Source of the DNA: Flavobacteriales bacterium
GTDB lineage: Bacteria > Bacteroidota > Bacteroidia > Flavobacteriales_E > Vicingaceae
Direction of reading: 5' to 3'
NCBI GenBank assembly: GCA_002706365.1
Contig: PALM01000020.1
Span: 294,439 to 358,438, forward strand
DNA: 64,000 bases
Shown here: positions 17,922 through 25,450 of the stretch, in pieces
Position numbering within the stretch: the first letter of the stretch is position 1
Layout of the letters: each line of letters begins with the position of its first letter
Program-made: the position numbers and the translations under genes
Notes under the pieces: generated by a model
What the model saw: only the letters and a program-made list of their open reading frames with translations
What the model was told of the DNA's origin: nothing
Databases searched by the model: none

Positions 17922-18752
17922 ATGCTAAACCTACCACTCCTCTTTCTAAGTATTCGATGGCTTGATGTTGTAGACATCTTCCTAGTGGCAGTATTGCTTT
18001 ATCAATTGTACAAATTGGTAAAGGGAACAGTAGCAATTCGAATCTTCCTTGGAATCTTGGCGATCTATCTGCTCTGGAAGTTAGTTTCTGCTTTGAGCAT
18101 GGAGTTGCTTTCCGAGATATTGGGACAATTCATCGGGGTTGGGGTTTTGGCATTGATCATTGTCTTTCAGCAAGAAATTCGAAGATTCCTTTTGATGGTT
18201 GGCTCTCAGAGTCCTTTTGCAGGAGCTGGAATCATCAACAAGATCATGAACTGGTCTAGAACTGCCGGCGAAAGTGAGGTGAACGACAATAATGCCATCA
18301 TTCGAGCATGTTTCAATCTTAGCCGAAATAAGATGGGTGCTTTAATTGTGATTGCTACAGATACCGAGCTAAAATACCATGCGAGCACAGGAGATCAGAT
18401 CGATGCTAAGCTTAGCGCCCCTTTATTGGAATCTATCTTCTTCAAGAACTCTCCTCTACACGATGGAGGAGTGATCATTTTCAAGAATAGGATCAAAGCA
18501 GCCAGATGTATTCTTCCGGTTTCCGATAATCCAGAGATACCAGCCAACTATGGTTTAAGACACAGAGCTGCAGTTGGACTCACAGAGAGCTCCCCTGCTC
18601 TAGCAATTGTTGTTTCCGAAGAGAATGGCAAAATATCGGTCGCTAAAGGAGGTAAACTCCAGAACGACCTTAGTATGGATGAATTCAGAGAAGAGCTAAA
18701 CAAGCTCATCACTGAAATAGAAGATATCCAAGAAGATCAGGAAGCTTCCTGA
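17922..18752 (+). CDS. cdaA: Diadenylate cyclase CdaA-type (c-di-AMP synthase)
   Basis: 276 residues from the ATG at 17922; an upstream in-frame TTG at 17886 lies inside folP and is less likely. About three N-terminal membrane helices (to ~residue 85) precede a DAC domain. The active-site motifs are LHDGGVIIF (179-187; canonical 'DGA' is here DGG) and RHRAAVGL (213-220). The enzyme joins two ATP into c-di-AMP, a signal for osmotic and cell-wall homeostasis. It is co-transcribed with folP; no CdaR or GlmM is adjacent. The last 16 nt overlap the convergent TPR lipoprotein gene. The Ala-to-Gly change in the DGA motif is conservative, so I expect activity. Confidence 0.9.
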   Translation: MLNLPLLFLSIRWLDVVDIFLVAVLLYQLYKLVKGTVAIRIFLGILAIYLLWKLVSALSMELLSEILGQFIGVGVLALIIVFQQEIRRFLLMVGSQSPFAGAGIINKIMNWSRTAGESEVNDNNAIIRACFNLSRNKMGALIVIATDTELKYHASTGDQIDAKLSAPLLESIFFKNSPLHDGGVIIFKNRIKAARCILPVSDNPEIPANYGLRHRAAVGLTESSPALAIVVSEENGKISVAKGGKLQNDLSMDEFREELNKLITEIEDIQEDQEAS

Positions 18753-19339
18753 GCCGCTCTAATGCTATCCTGACGTTCGAATTCGCGAATAAGCTCTTCA
18801 AGACTCTTACCCATATTGATCACTGAGTATTGAGCATCATCGGCCATAGGATGATTTGGATACAACTCTAAGAATTGTCCATAGACCTCTTTAGCCTGAT
18901 CGTACTCCATAGCTTGATTTTCAAGCACGAATGCTTTTAGGAAAAGAGCATATGGACGTTTTTCGTAGTCTTTGTAATCATTGTATACCTTTTCAAAGTA
19001 CTTGATACATTGAGGTGTATGATTCAAGCTCATAGCCAACTCCCCCGCTTTGAACAGTCGATCCGCAGAATTCGCTCTATTTGGAAAGCGCTCTGAATAT
19101 ACCGCATAGGCCTCCATCAAAGAAGCGGCATTTTGAGCATCAACACCAGTACTGTCATCATTCACGGCCTTTTCTCTCTTGGCAATCTCTTTTTCAAGAC
19201 TTTCGATGTTCATTTTTTCCAATGCCACGTATTTTCCTTTCTCCTCATTCGATTCAGATGAAGTAGAACCGCAGGATACAATGAAAAAAGATAGAATCAA
19301 TAGACTTAGCGTTTTAAATACTTTGGTTTTGATATTCAT
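18737..19339 (-). CDS. TPR-containing lipoprotein
   Basis: 200 residues. A hydrophobic signal ends in the lipobox FIVSC, followed by a Ser/Glu-rich tether. Residues ~65-180 hold tetratricopeptide-like helical pairs (for example ALFLKAFVLENQ...YDQAKEVYGQFLELYPNHPMADDAQYS), resembling the repeats of BamD/YbgF-type periplasmic proteins. It lies 17 nt downstream of the peptide deformylase gene and is probably co-transcribed with it. It probably acts as a protein-interaction scaffold in the envelope; its partner is unknown. The 3' end overlaps cdaA tail to tail by 16 nt. Confidence 0.82.
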   Translation of the reverse strand: MNIKTKVFKTLSLLILSFFIVSCGSTSSESNEEKGKYVALEKMNIESLEKEIAKREKAVNDDSTGVDAQNAASLMEAYAVYSERFPNRANSADRLFKAGELAMSLNHTPQCIKYFEKVYNDYKDYEKRPYALFLKAFVLENQAMEYDQAKEVYGQFLELYPNHPMADDAQYSVINMGKSLEELIREFERQDSIRAAQEAS

Positions 19340-19356
19340 GGTTTGTACTTCTTTAA

Positions 19357-19917
19357 TTATTTGATGTTTGGAAACTTCATTCGGTATGGAACCTTTACAT
19401 TTCCCTTAGATATATTGTTCAATTTGGTCTTTAACAATCGTCGCTTCAAAGGGTTGACATGATCTGTAAATAATATCCCTTCAATATGATCGTATTCATG
19501 TTGGATGATCCTAGCTGCAATACCATCGAATCGCTCTTCTTTCAATTCGAAGTTCTCATCTTGGTATTCGATCACTATTGATGGCTGTCGGTCTACATTT
19601 TCCCTAATACCGGGAATACTCAAACATCCTTCATTGAACGACCATTTCTCACCCTCTTCTTCTAGAATTATAGGATTGATAAATGTACGTTTAAAACCTT
19701 CTAAAGAAGGATCATCTTCAGCGAAAGGAGAAGCATCCACAACGAATATCCTGACGGATTTTCCAATTTGTGGAGCGGCTAAACCAACACCTTCTGCATT
19801 GTACATAGTCTCATACATATTGGCGATCAGCTCTTTAAGATCGGGATAGTTCTCCTCGATCTCCTCCGCCTCCTTTTTCAAAACAGGATCCCCGTATGCT
19901 ACAATAGGTAAAATCAT
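19357..19917 (-). CDS. def: Peptide deformylase
   Basis: 186 residues from the ATG at 19917, giving the normal N-terminus MILPIVAYGDPVLKK; the longer reading frame adds eight unlikely residues. The three deformylase motifs are GVGLAAPQIG (43-52), EGCLS (96-100, Cys98 metal ligand) and HEYDH (140-144, two His ligands and catalytic Glu). It removes the formyl group from nascent N-terminal methionine. A TPR lipoprotein gene follows 17 nt downstream. A TAnnTTTG box lies only 5 nt upstream of the ATG. Confidence 0.96.
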   Translation of the reverse strand: MILPIVAYGDPVLKKEAEEIEENYPDLKELIANMYETMYNAEGVGLAAPQIGKSVRIFVVDASPFAEDDPSLEGFKRTFINPIILEEEGEKWSFNEGCLSIPGIRENVDRQPSIVIEYQDENFELKEERFDGIAARIIQHEYDHIEGILFTDHVNPLKRRLLKTKLNNISKGNVKVPYRMKFPNIK

Positions 19918-19922
19918 AGTTG

Positions 19923-19930
19923 CAAAGGTA
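19923..19930 (-). promoter_or_regulatory. -7 box 5 nt before the def ATG (probable leaderless transcript)
   Basis: On the minus strand the bases read TACCTTTG, matching TAnnTTTG, five bases before the ATG. Confidence 0.5.
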
Positions 19931-19996
19931 ATCACATACATTGAATCTATCTAGCTGAAAGTAGGTCAAAGCTTAGTCGAAAACTGCCTAAATGAT

Positions 19997-20004
19997 TAAT
20001 TTTG
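19997..20004 (+). promoter_or_regulatory. -7 box of the E1 dehydrogenase gene
   Basis: TAATTTTG matches TAnnTTTG and gives a leader of about 20 nt. No TTG at the expected -33 distance is visible. Confidence 0.5.
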
Positions 20005-20029
20005 TAGCCCAATTAATTTTTCTTGCCAT

Positions 20030-22456
20030 ATGAGTGAAGTAGCCAGCAAAGAAGCGAAATCTAAGGAATCGATGAATAAGGAAGACTTTAAGAATACTGT
20101 GCTCAACGATTATAAGTTGGCCAATATCAGTCGCGAAACCTCGCTATTGGGGAGAAGAGAGGTACTTACCGGTAAGGCAAAGTTTGGAATTTTTGGCGAT
20201 GGTAAGGAAGTCCCTCAATTAGCTATGGCTAGATTCTTCGAAAATGGCGACTTCCGTTCTGGTTACTACAGAGACCAAACATTCATGATGGCTATTGGCG
20301 AACTTACAGTAGAGAAGTTCTTTGCTCAATTGTACGCTCATCCTGATGTGGATAAAGAGCCTGCATCTGGCGGTCGCTCTATGAACGGGCACTATGCTAC
20401 CAGAAGTTTAGATGAAAATGGGAATTGGAAGAATTTGATGGAGATGAAGAATTCATCAGCGGATATTTCTCCAACGGCCGGACAAATGCCGCGACTATTG
20501 GGTCTTGCACAAGCATCTAAAGTTTATAGAAATAACGAGCTTTTAAAGGATAGAGAAAAGTTCAGCAATGGAGGTAATGAAGTAGCCTTCGGTACAATTG
20601 GTGACTCTTCCACTTCTGAGGGTCTATTCTGGGAAACCATTAACGCAGCTGGTGTTCTTCAAGTACCAATGGTGATGTCTGTATGGGATGATGGTCATGG
20701 TATCTCTGTTCCTAAGAAATATCAAACTACCAAAGAAAGTATATCTGAAGTGCTGAAAGGATTTCAGAGAGAAAAAGGCACCAATGGTTTTGAGATCTTC
20801 AAGGTGAAAGGTTGGGATTATGCCGCCTTAATGGATACCTATGAAAAGGCCGTTAGTGTTGCTCGTAAGGAACATTGTCCTGTTCTAATTCATGTGGAAG
20901 AGGTTACACAGCCTCAAGGTCACTCTACTTCTGGATCTCATGAGCGATACAAATCAAAGGAAAGACTTGAATGGGAAACTGAATATGATTGTATTGCGCA
21001 GCTAGGCAAGTGGATTCTCGAAAACAAACTCGCCACTGAGGAGGAGTTAGAAGAGATCAAGAAAGAAGCGAAGAAAGTTGTAAGAGAAGGAAAGAAAGCT
21101 GCATGGGATGCCTTTGTTTCTGATGTGATGTCGGAAAAGTTTCAAGCGATTGACATTCTAGAAGAAATGCAAAAAGAGATCGGAGAGAAAGATTACATCC
21201 AATCTGCTCTTCAAAATCTCAAAGCATTGAACGAGCCTCTTCGCAAAGAATTGATGTCTACTGTCAAGAAAGTGATCCGCTCAAGCCGAAACGAAGACAG
21301 GACTTCAAGGAAAGAATTAATTAACTGGGCAAATAACACTGGTTTACAGAACCTTATAACATACAGCAGTAAACTGTATTCTGAGTCAGAGGACTCTCCT
21401 TTGAAGCTTAAAACTATAGCTCCAAGCTATGATGATGATGCAGAAGAAGTAGATGGTAGAGTTGTCTTGAGAGATAATTTTGATCGCTTGTTAGAGCGTT
21501 ACCCAGAGGCCTTGATCTTTGGTGAAGATTCGGGAAAGATCGGCGATGTGAATCAAGGATTGGAAGGACTGCAAGAAAAGTACGGAGAGCTAAGAGTGAG
21601 CGACACAGGAATTCGCGAAGCGACAATTGCCGGACAGGGAATTGGAATGGCAATGAGAGGTTTACGTCCTATCGCTGAGATCCAATATCTCGACTACCTA
21701 CTTTATGCGCTACAGATAATGAGTGATGATCTGGCTACTGTGCACTATCGCTCTGCGGGTGGACAAAAAGCGCCATTGATCGTAAGAACAAGAGGTCACA
21801 GACTAGAGGGAATCTGGCATTCAGGCTCTCCTATGGGTGTGATCATCAATGCTTTAAGAGGAATGCACATCTGTGTACCAAGAAACCTTACAGATGCAGC
21901 TGCCATGTACAACACCTTGATACAAGGTGATGATCCTGCGCTGATCATCGAGCCATTGAATGCTTACAGAAGTAAAGAGAAGATGCCAAACAACCTTGGC
22001 GAATTCCAAATGGAGCTTGGAGTACCTGAGATCGTGCAAGAAGGAAGCGATATCACTATGGTAAGTTATGGTTCTACTTGTAATGTAGCCGAGCAAACAT
22101 TAGCAGAATTGAATGAGTTGGGTATTTCTGTGGAATTGATCGATGTAAAGACCTTATTGCCTTTCGATAAGCATCACAGCATTGTAGAATCTCTAAAGAA
22201 GACCAATAAACTATTGATCGTAGACGAGGATGTAAACGGTGCTGCTTCAGCTTTTATCATGCAGCAGATACTTGAAGTACAAAAAGGATACTATCATATT
22301 GATGTAGAACCTGCAACACTTACGGCCAAAGACCACCGTCCTGCTTATGGCACTGATGGAGACTATTTCTCTAAGCCGAGCATAGATGATATAGTTGAAA
22401 AGGCCTATCAGATCATGAGAGATGTAGATCCTGATAAGTTTCCGGCTCTTTATTAA
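20030..22456 (+). CDS. 2-oxoacid (branched-chain type) dehydrogenase E1, fused alpha and beta subunits
   Basis: 808 residues. The N-terminal half is the E1 alpha domain with the thiamine-diphosphate motif GDSSTSEGLFWETINAAG (191-208), ending in WDDGHGIS (219-226). From about residue 475 the E1 beta transketolase domain follows (FGEDSGKIG, IREATIAGQGIGMAMRG, VRTRGHR, VSYGSTCNVAEQ), ending with the transketolase C-terminal domain. In Bacteroidota such alpha-beta fusions are usually annotated as 2-oxoisovalerate dehydrogenase, decarboxylating branched-chain 2-oxoacids for the E2/E3 complex and for branched fatty acid primers. Neither E2 nor E3 is in this window. The exact substrate is uncertain. 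Confidence 0.9.
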   Translation: MSEVASKEAKSKESMNKEDFKNTVLNDYKLANISRETSLLGRREVLTGKAKFGIFGDGKEVPQLAMARFFENGDFRSGYYRDQTFMMAIGELTVEKFFAQLYAHPDVDKEPASGGRSMNGHYATRSLDENGNWKNLMEMKNSSADISPTAGQMPRLLGLAQASKVYRNNELLKDREKFSNGGNEVAFGTIGDSSTSEGLFWETINAAGVLQVPMVMSVWDDGHGISVPKKYQTTKESISEVLKGFQREKGTNGFEIFKVKGWDYAALMDTYEKAVSVARKEHCPVLIHVEEVTQPQGHSTSGSHERYKSKERLEWETEYDCIAQLGKWILENKLATEEELEEIKKEAKKVVREGKKAAWDAFVSDVMSEKFQAIDILEEMQKEIGEKDYIQSALQNLKALNEPLRKELMSTVKKVIRSSRNEDRTSRKELINWANNTGLQNLITYSSKLYSESEDSPLKLKTIAPSYDDDAEEVDGRVVLRDNFDRLLERYPEALIFGEDSGKIGDVNQGLEGLQEKYGELRVSDTGIREATIAGQGIGMAMRGLRPIAEIQYLDYLLYALQIMSDDLATVHYRSAGGQKAPLIVRTRGHRLEGIWHSGSPMGVIINALRGMHICVPRNLTDAAAMYNTLIQGDDPALIIEPLNAYRSKEKMPNNLGEFQMELGVPEIVQEGSDITMVSYGSTCNVAEQTLAELNELGISVELIDVKTLLPFDKHHSIVESLKKTNKLLIVDEDVNGAASAFIMQQILEVQKGYYHIDVEPATLTAKDHRPAYGTDGDYFSKPSIDDIVEKAYQIMRDVDPDKFPALY

Positions 22457-22540
22457 GCTACAACAATCTTTCTGAATTCCCAATATTGACATCTGACTAA
22501 ATTCATTTGAACTTAGATAGGAAATCTAAAATCTAAGCAA

Positions 22541-23548
22541 ATGAAAAAGTCTATAATTACTTGCTGTGTAGCCATGCTATTCAGCTTATTCAGTACAGCT
22601 CAGCCCTTTAACCTGACTGTCAATAATAACGCATATCAATATCTGAACAACCCTATTTCATTGAATAATGGGTTGACATGGGATGATCCTTATTTCACCA
22701 TTCCTCTGGGATTCAATTTCAATTATTTTGGGAGGCAGATAGATACAGTCTTAATCGCCTATGGTTATGGCGGAACATTGATAATGAGCCTCACAGGCAA
22801 TGGTATTGCGAGCTTCCTATCCCCTTTTGGTGCCGATCTGATCGATAGAGGATACCGTTTCAGCTCTGGCCCGGGAAATCCAGGATCTTTAAGTCCGATA
22901 AGCTATCAGTTAAGTGGAATTCAAGGCAATAGGATATTGAAGATCGAATGGCAGAACGCCGGATTCTATTCAGATCTGCAAGTAAATGGCAGTTCAGCTC
23001 TTGATTCGATCAACTTTCAACTCTGGTTTTATGAGAATGGGAGTTCTTTTGAAGTTCATATAGGACCCAATTATATTGGATCTCCTTCATTATCCTATGA
23101 TGGATTTCCAGGTCCGGACATTCTTCTAGCTCCTTCTGTTGATCTTGTTAATGGTGTATTTAGCAGCAATTATTATTGTCTTGATGGAAATCCTTTGAGT
23201 CCTACCTTTCAGACTAGAAATCCTAACGACACCCTGCTCTTTATCAATGGAAATATTCCGAATGGTACGGTATATCGCTTTACACCTTCTGTAGTTGGCG
23301 AAGGTGAAAGGCAAAAGAGCAAGCCAATCTTACTCTACCCCAATCCCACAAGTGGTTTGCTAAATATTGAAAGTAAAAAACCCTTACGTTCAATAGATGT
23401 ATACGATCTACAGGGCTCATTAAGATTGAGCTTAGAACCAAATCAAAGCACATTTGAGCTAAGCGAATTAAATAAAGGGATCTATTTGATAGTCGTGAAA
23501 GTTGAGAACTCCCAATATGTCGAGAAGATTCAAATAATAGAAAACTGA
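22541..23548 (+). CDS. T9SS-secreted protein of unknown function
   Basis: 335 residues. A signal peptide (MKKSIITCCVAMLFSLFSTAQ) is followed by ~230 residues of beta-rich, Asn/Gly/Ser/Pro-rich sequence without a recognised enzymatic motif; the beginning ('YLNNP-SL--GLTWDDP-F-IPLGF-F-YFG') resembles extracellular domains of Bacteroidota surface proteins. The C-terminal ~75 residues, from LLYPNPTSG through SIDVYDLQG and LNKGIYLIVVK, are a type A T9SS sorting domain, so the product should be secreted and probably attached to the surface. It abuts the convergent DUF3667 gene with no spacer. Confidence 0.85.
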   Translation: MKKSIITCCVAMLFSLFSTAQPFNLTVNNNAYQYLNNPISLNNGLTWDDPYFTIPLGFNFNYFGRQIDTVLIAYGYGGTLIMSLTGNGIASFLSPFGADLIDRGYRFSSGPGNPGSLSPISYQLSGIQGNRILKIEWQNAGFYSDLQVNGSSALDSINFQLWFYENGSSFEVHIGPNYIGSPSLSYDGFPGPDILLAPSVDLVNGVFSSNYYCLDGNPLSPTFQTRNPNDTLLFINGNIPNGTVYRFTPSVVGEGERQKSKPILLYPNPTSGLLNIESKKPLRSIDVYDLQGSLRLSLEPNQSTFELSELNKGIYLIVVKVENSQYVEKIQIIEN

Positions 23549-24301
23549 TCAGCCTTTCCCTGTGGCAATAAAATAGACAATCACGCCTATTGCCGATATG
23601 ATCATCAGGCCAATATAGCTCAACAAAAAGGCTGCTAAGTACTTAAAGAAGGAGGCAAAATAGTTCTCTTTAAAGAATGAAGAGTATACATAGCCAACCA
23701 AGGCCACATTGACTAGCATACTAAACCAGATCATTGATGATGGATTATCCAAGAAGTATTGAGCAAATACAAGGATTACTCCTAATGATGTAGTTGTGAC
23801 AAAGGCATAGGAGTTAATGATCAAATGCTCTGTGTAGTTCAATTTATGTTTTCTATAGAATAGCCATGAGAAGAAGGCGATTATAGGCACATTTAGCATG
23901 ATCACGAAGTTGAGATACTTCTTCAAAACTTCATTCATCTTCTTTTGAAACTCAATTTGATCCTCAGAGAAATCGAAGTTTTGATACATATCTGAAGTTT
24001 GAGCGTCATAAGTGCCCAAGACCACAACCAAAATTGTGCTGATGGTTGCCCAAAGAAAAAGCAAGCGAAATGGATGAGTGTACTTGATAGTTACACCATT
24101 TAAGACATCGCCGATAACTTCCCCGGGCTTTTTGATTAACTTAACAGTGGTGTAAAAAAACCCATGATCCAGGTTGAAGATCGAATTGAGCAACCAGCCA
24201 ATCGAATCCTTCAAATTGTATCTGCCATCGATCATTTTTTGTCCGCAATTCGGACAAAAATTACCTTCAAATGAAGTATTGCAATTCTTGCAAGTGTGCA
24301 T
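23549..24301 (-). CDS. DUF3667 membrane protein with N-terminal zinc ribbon
   Basis: 250 residues from the ATG at 24301, which puts the zinc ribbon at the start: MHTCKNC...FCPNCGQK with four Cys. Residues about 30-75 are the DUF3667 signature (DSIGWLLNSIFNLDHGFFYT...KPGEVI), followed by five or so membrane helices. This small Bacteroidota family has no established function. A TATGTTTG -7 box (24320-24327, minus) lies upstream. The stop codon abuts the end of the convergent T9SS gene. Confidence 0.85.
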   Translation of the reverse strand: MHTCKNCNTSFEGNFCPNCGQKMIDGRYNLKDSIGWLLNSIFNLDHGFFYTTVKLIKKPGEVIGDVLNGVTIKYTHPFRLLFLWATISTILVVVLGTYDAQTSDMYQNFDFSEDQIEFQKKMNEVLKKYLNFVIMLNVPIIAFFSWLFYRKHKLNYTEHLIINSYAFVTTTSLGVILVFAQYFLDNPSSMIWFSMLVNVALVGYVYSSFFKENYFASFFKYLAAFLLSYIGLMIISAIGVIVYFIATGKG

Positions 24302-24319
24302 AGCTAAACAATTGAGAAC

Positions 24320-24327
24320 CAAACATA
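24320..24327 (-). promoter_or_regulatory. -7 box of the DUF3667 gene
   Basis: The minus strand reads TATGTTTG, 18 nt before the ATG at 24301. No -33 TTG is seen at the standard distance. Confidence 0.4.
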
Positions 24328-24341
24328 AGGAAAAGATGCAA

Positions 24342-24686
24342 TTAGCTATTATCTAACTCCATAGCCAATGCCATCAATTGATGGATCAAGTCTTCATCGA
24401 TTGATTCATTTACATCTAGCACAAGTGATTTGACCATTTTTCTGTCTCTGGTCTCTAAGACTCCATCAAAGCCTTTGATCTTGGAACCTCTTAGAAATGT
24501 GAGATCAATATCCCCTATCTTTCTGGGGTTTAGATAGCACACCCACTTATTGCCAAAGTAAAACGGTATGCCATATTTGATCTTGGGTGATAAATTATAT
24601 TCCCTCACGAACAATTCATGTAAATAAAGCATTACTTCTCTTTGTCCTTCAGATTGCCTAAGAATATATTCTTCTACCTCATTCAT
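24342..24686 (-). CDS. DUF1801 domain protein (YdhG-like)
   Basis: 114 residues. The pattern matches DUF1801: helical N-terminus (VEEYILRQSEGQREVMLYLHELF), 'KIKYGIPFYFGNKWVCYLNPRK' core with a short basic/aromatic strand pair, and the 'R-MVKSLVL' tail block. The family is small, soluble and of unknown function, with an SH3-like/beta fold in solved members. The gene is divergent from the tetR gene and its promoter box overlaps the region holding the TetR half-site, so it may be co-regulated. Confidence 0.8.
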   Translation of the reverse strand: MNEVEEYILRQSEGQREVMLYLHELFVREYNLSPKIKYGIPFYFGNKWVCYLNPRKIGDIDLTFLRGSKIKGFDGVLETRDRKMVKSLVLDVNESIDEDLIHQLMALAMELDNS

Positions 24687-24690
24687 AGAA

Positions 24691-24698
24691 CAAAAATA
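24691..24698 (-). promoter_or_regulatory. -7 box 4 nt before the DUF1801 ATG (probable leaderless transcript)
   Basis: The minus strand reads TATTTTTG, an exact TAnnTTTG match ending four bases before the ATG. Confidence 0.5.
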
Positions 24699-24724
24699 GT
24701 TTTTAATAGTTATTTATGTATTAT

Positions 24725-24741
24725 TAATAGTATTACTATTA
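24725..24741. promoter_or_regulatory. Perfect 17-bp palindrome, candidate TetR operator
   Basis: TAATAGTA (24725-24732) and TACTATTA (24734-24741) are exact inverted repeats around one central T. The right arm overlaps the first two bases of the TATATTTG box (24740-24747) of the adjacent tetR gene, the classic position for autorepression. A further TAATAGT half-site occurs at 24704-24710, exactly 21 bp upstream of the left arm, two helical turns away and between the two divergent promoters. Confidence 0.65.
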
Positions 24742-24747
24742 TATTTG
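24740..24747 (+). promoter_or_regulatory. -7 box of the tetR-ABC-HlyD-TolC operon
   Basis: TATATTTG, ending 18 nt before the ATG at 24766, and overlapping the candidate operator by two bases. Confidence 0.6.
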
Positions 24748-24765
24748 CATAATTAAATATTGATT

Positions 24766-25446
24766 ATGATAGACGTATTATCAACAATTCATATTCAGCT
24801 GAACGACAATTTGTATTTAAAGGATCCTGAAAGCAGTGATCTTGGGAAGCGCATTGTTCAAGGAAGTGTGGAATTGATCAATGAGATTGGATTCGATCAG
24901 TTTACTTTTAGAAAGCTATCTCAGCATATAGGTAGCACAGAAGCTTCTATTTATAGGTATTTTGAGAGCAAATACAAGGTATTGGTGTATTTGAGTGCTT
25001 GGTACTGGTCCTTTATGGATTATCAATTGGCATTCTCAATAACCAACGTCAAGGATCCGCAATTGCGTTTAGAAAGAGCAATTAGGCTGATCACTGAAGC
25101 TGTTGATAAAGGCAAGCATTGTCAGCATATGAATCTCGCAAAAGTGAGTCAGATCGTTAATGATGAGTCCTTGAAGATCTATTTGAATAGAGAGGTGGAT
25201 CAAGTCAACAAAGAAGGTGCTTTTCTACCTTACAAGGACTTTGTGGGCAGGATAAGCGATATTATACTAGAGATAAATCCCTCCTATGAGTATCCTCATA
25301 TGTTAATCACCACTACCATAGAGGGTGCGCACTTACATCGCTTCTTTGGAAAACACCTTCCGCGATTAACAGATGTGAAGAAGGGAGAGGATTACATCTT
25401 CGACTTCTATAAAGAAATCATTTTCAAAGCAATAGGGAAATCATAG
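24766..25446 (+). CDS. TetR family transcriptional regulator
   Basis: 226 residues from ATG 24766; an in-frame TTG six bases upstream is a less likely start. A TetR-type helix-turn-helix lies at about 26-72: 'RIVQGSVELINEIGFDQFTFRKLSQHIGSTEASIYRYFESKYKVL' in pattern, with the usual 'T-R-L---G-----IY-YF--K--L' residues. The C-terminal part is helical ligand-binding sequence with no recognised ligand signature. It is the first gene of a four-gene operon with an ABC exporter (gap 4 nt), an adaptor and an outer-membrane channel, so it most likely represses its own operon until an exported compound binds. A perfect palindrome overlaps its promoter. Confidence 0.92.
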   Translation: MIDVLSTIHIQLNDNLYLKDPESSDLGKRIVQGSVELINEIGFDQFTFRKLSQHIGSTEASIYRYFESKYKVLVYLSAWYWSFMDYQLAFSITNVKDPQLRLERAIRLITEAVDKGKHCQHMNLAKVSQIVNDESLKIYLNREVDQVNKEGAFLPYKDFVGRISDIILEINPSYEYPHMLITTTIEGAHLHRFFGKHLPRLTDVKKGEDYIFDFYKEIIFKAIGKS

Positions 25447-25450
25447 GATT

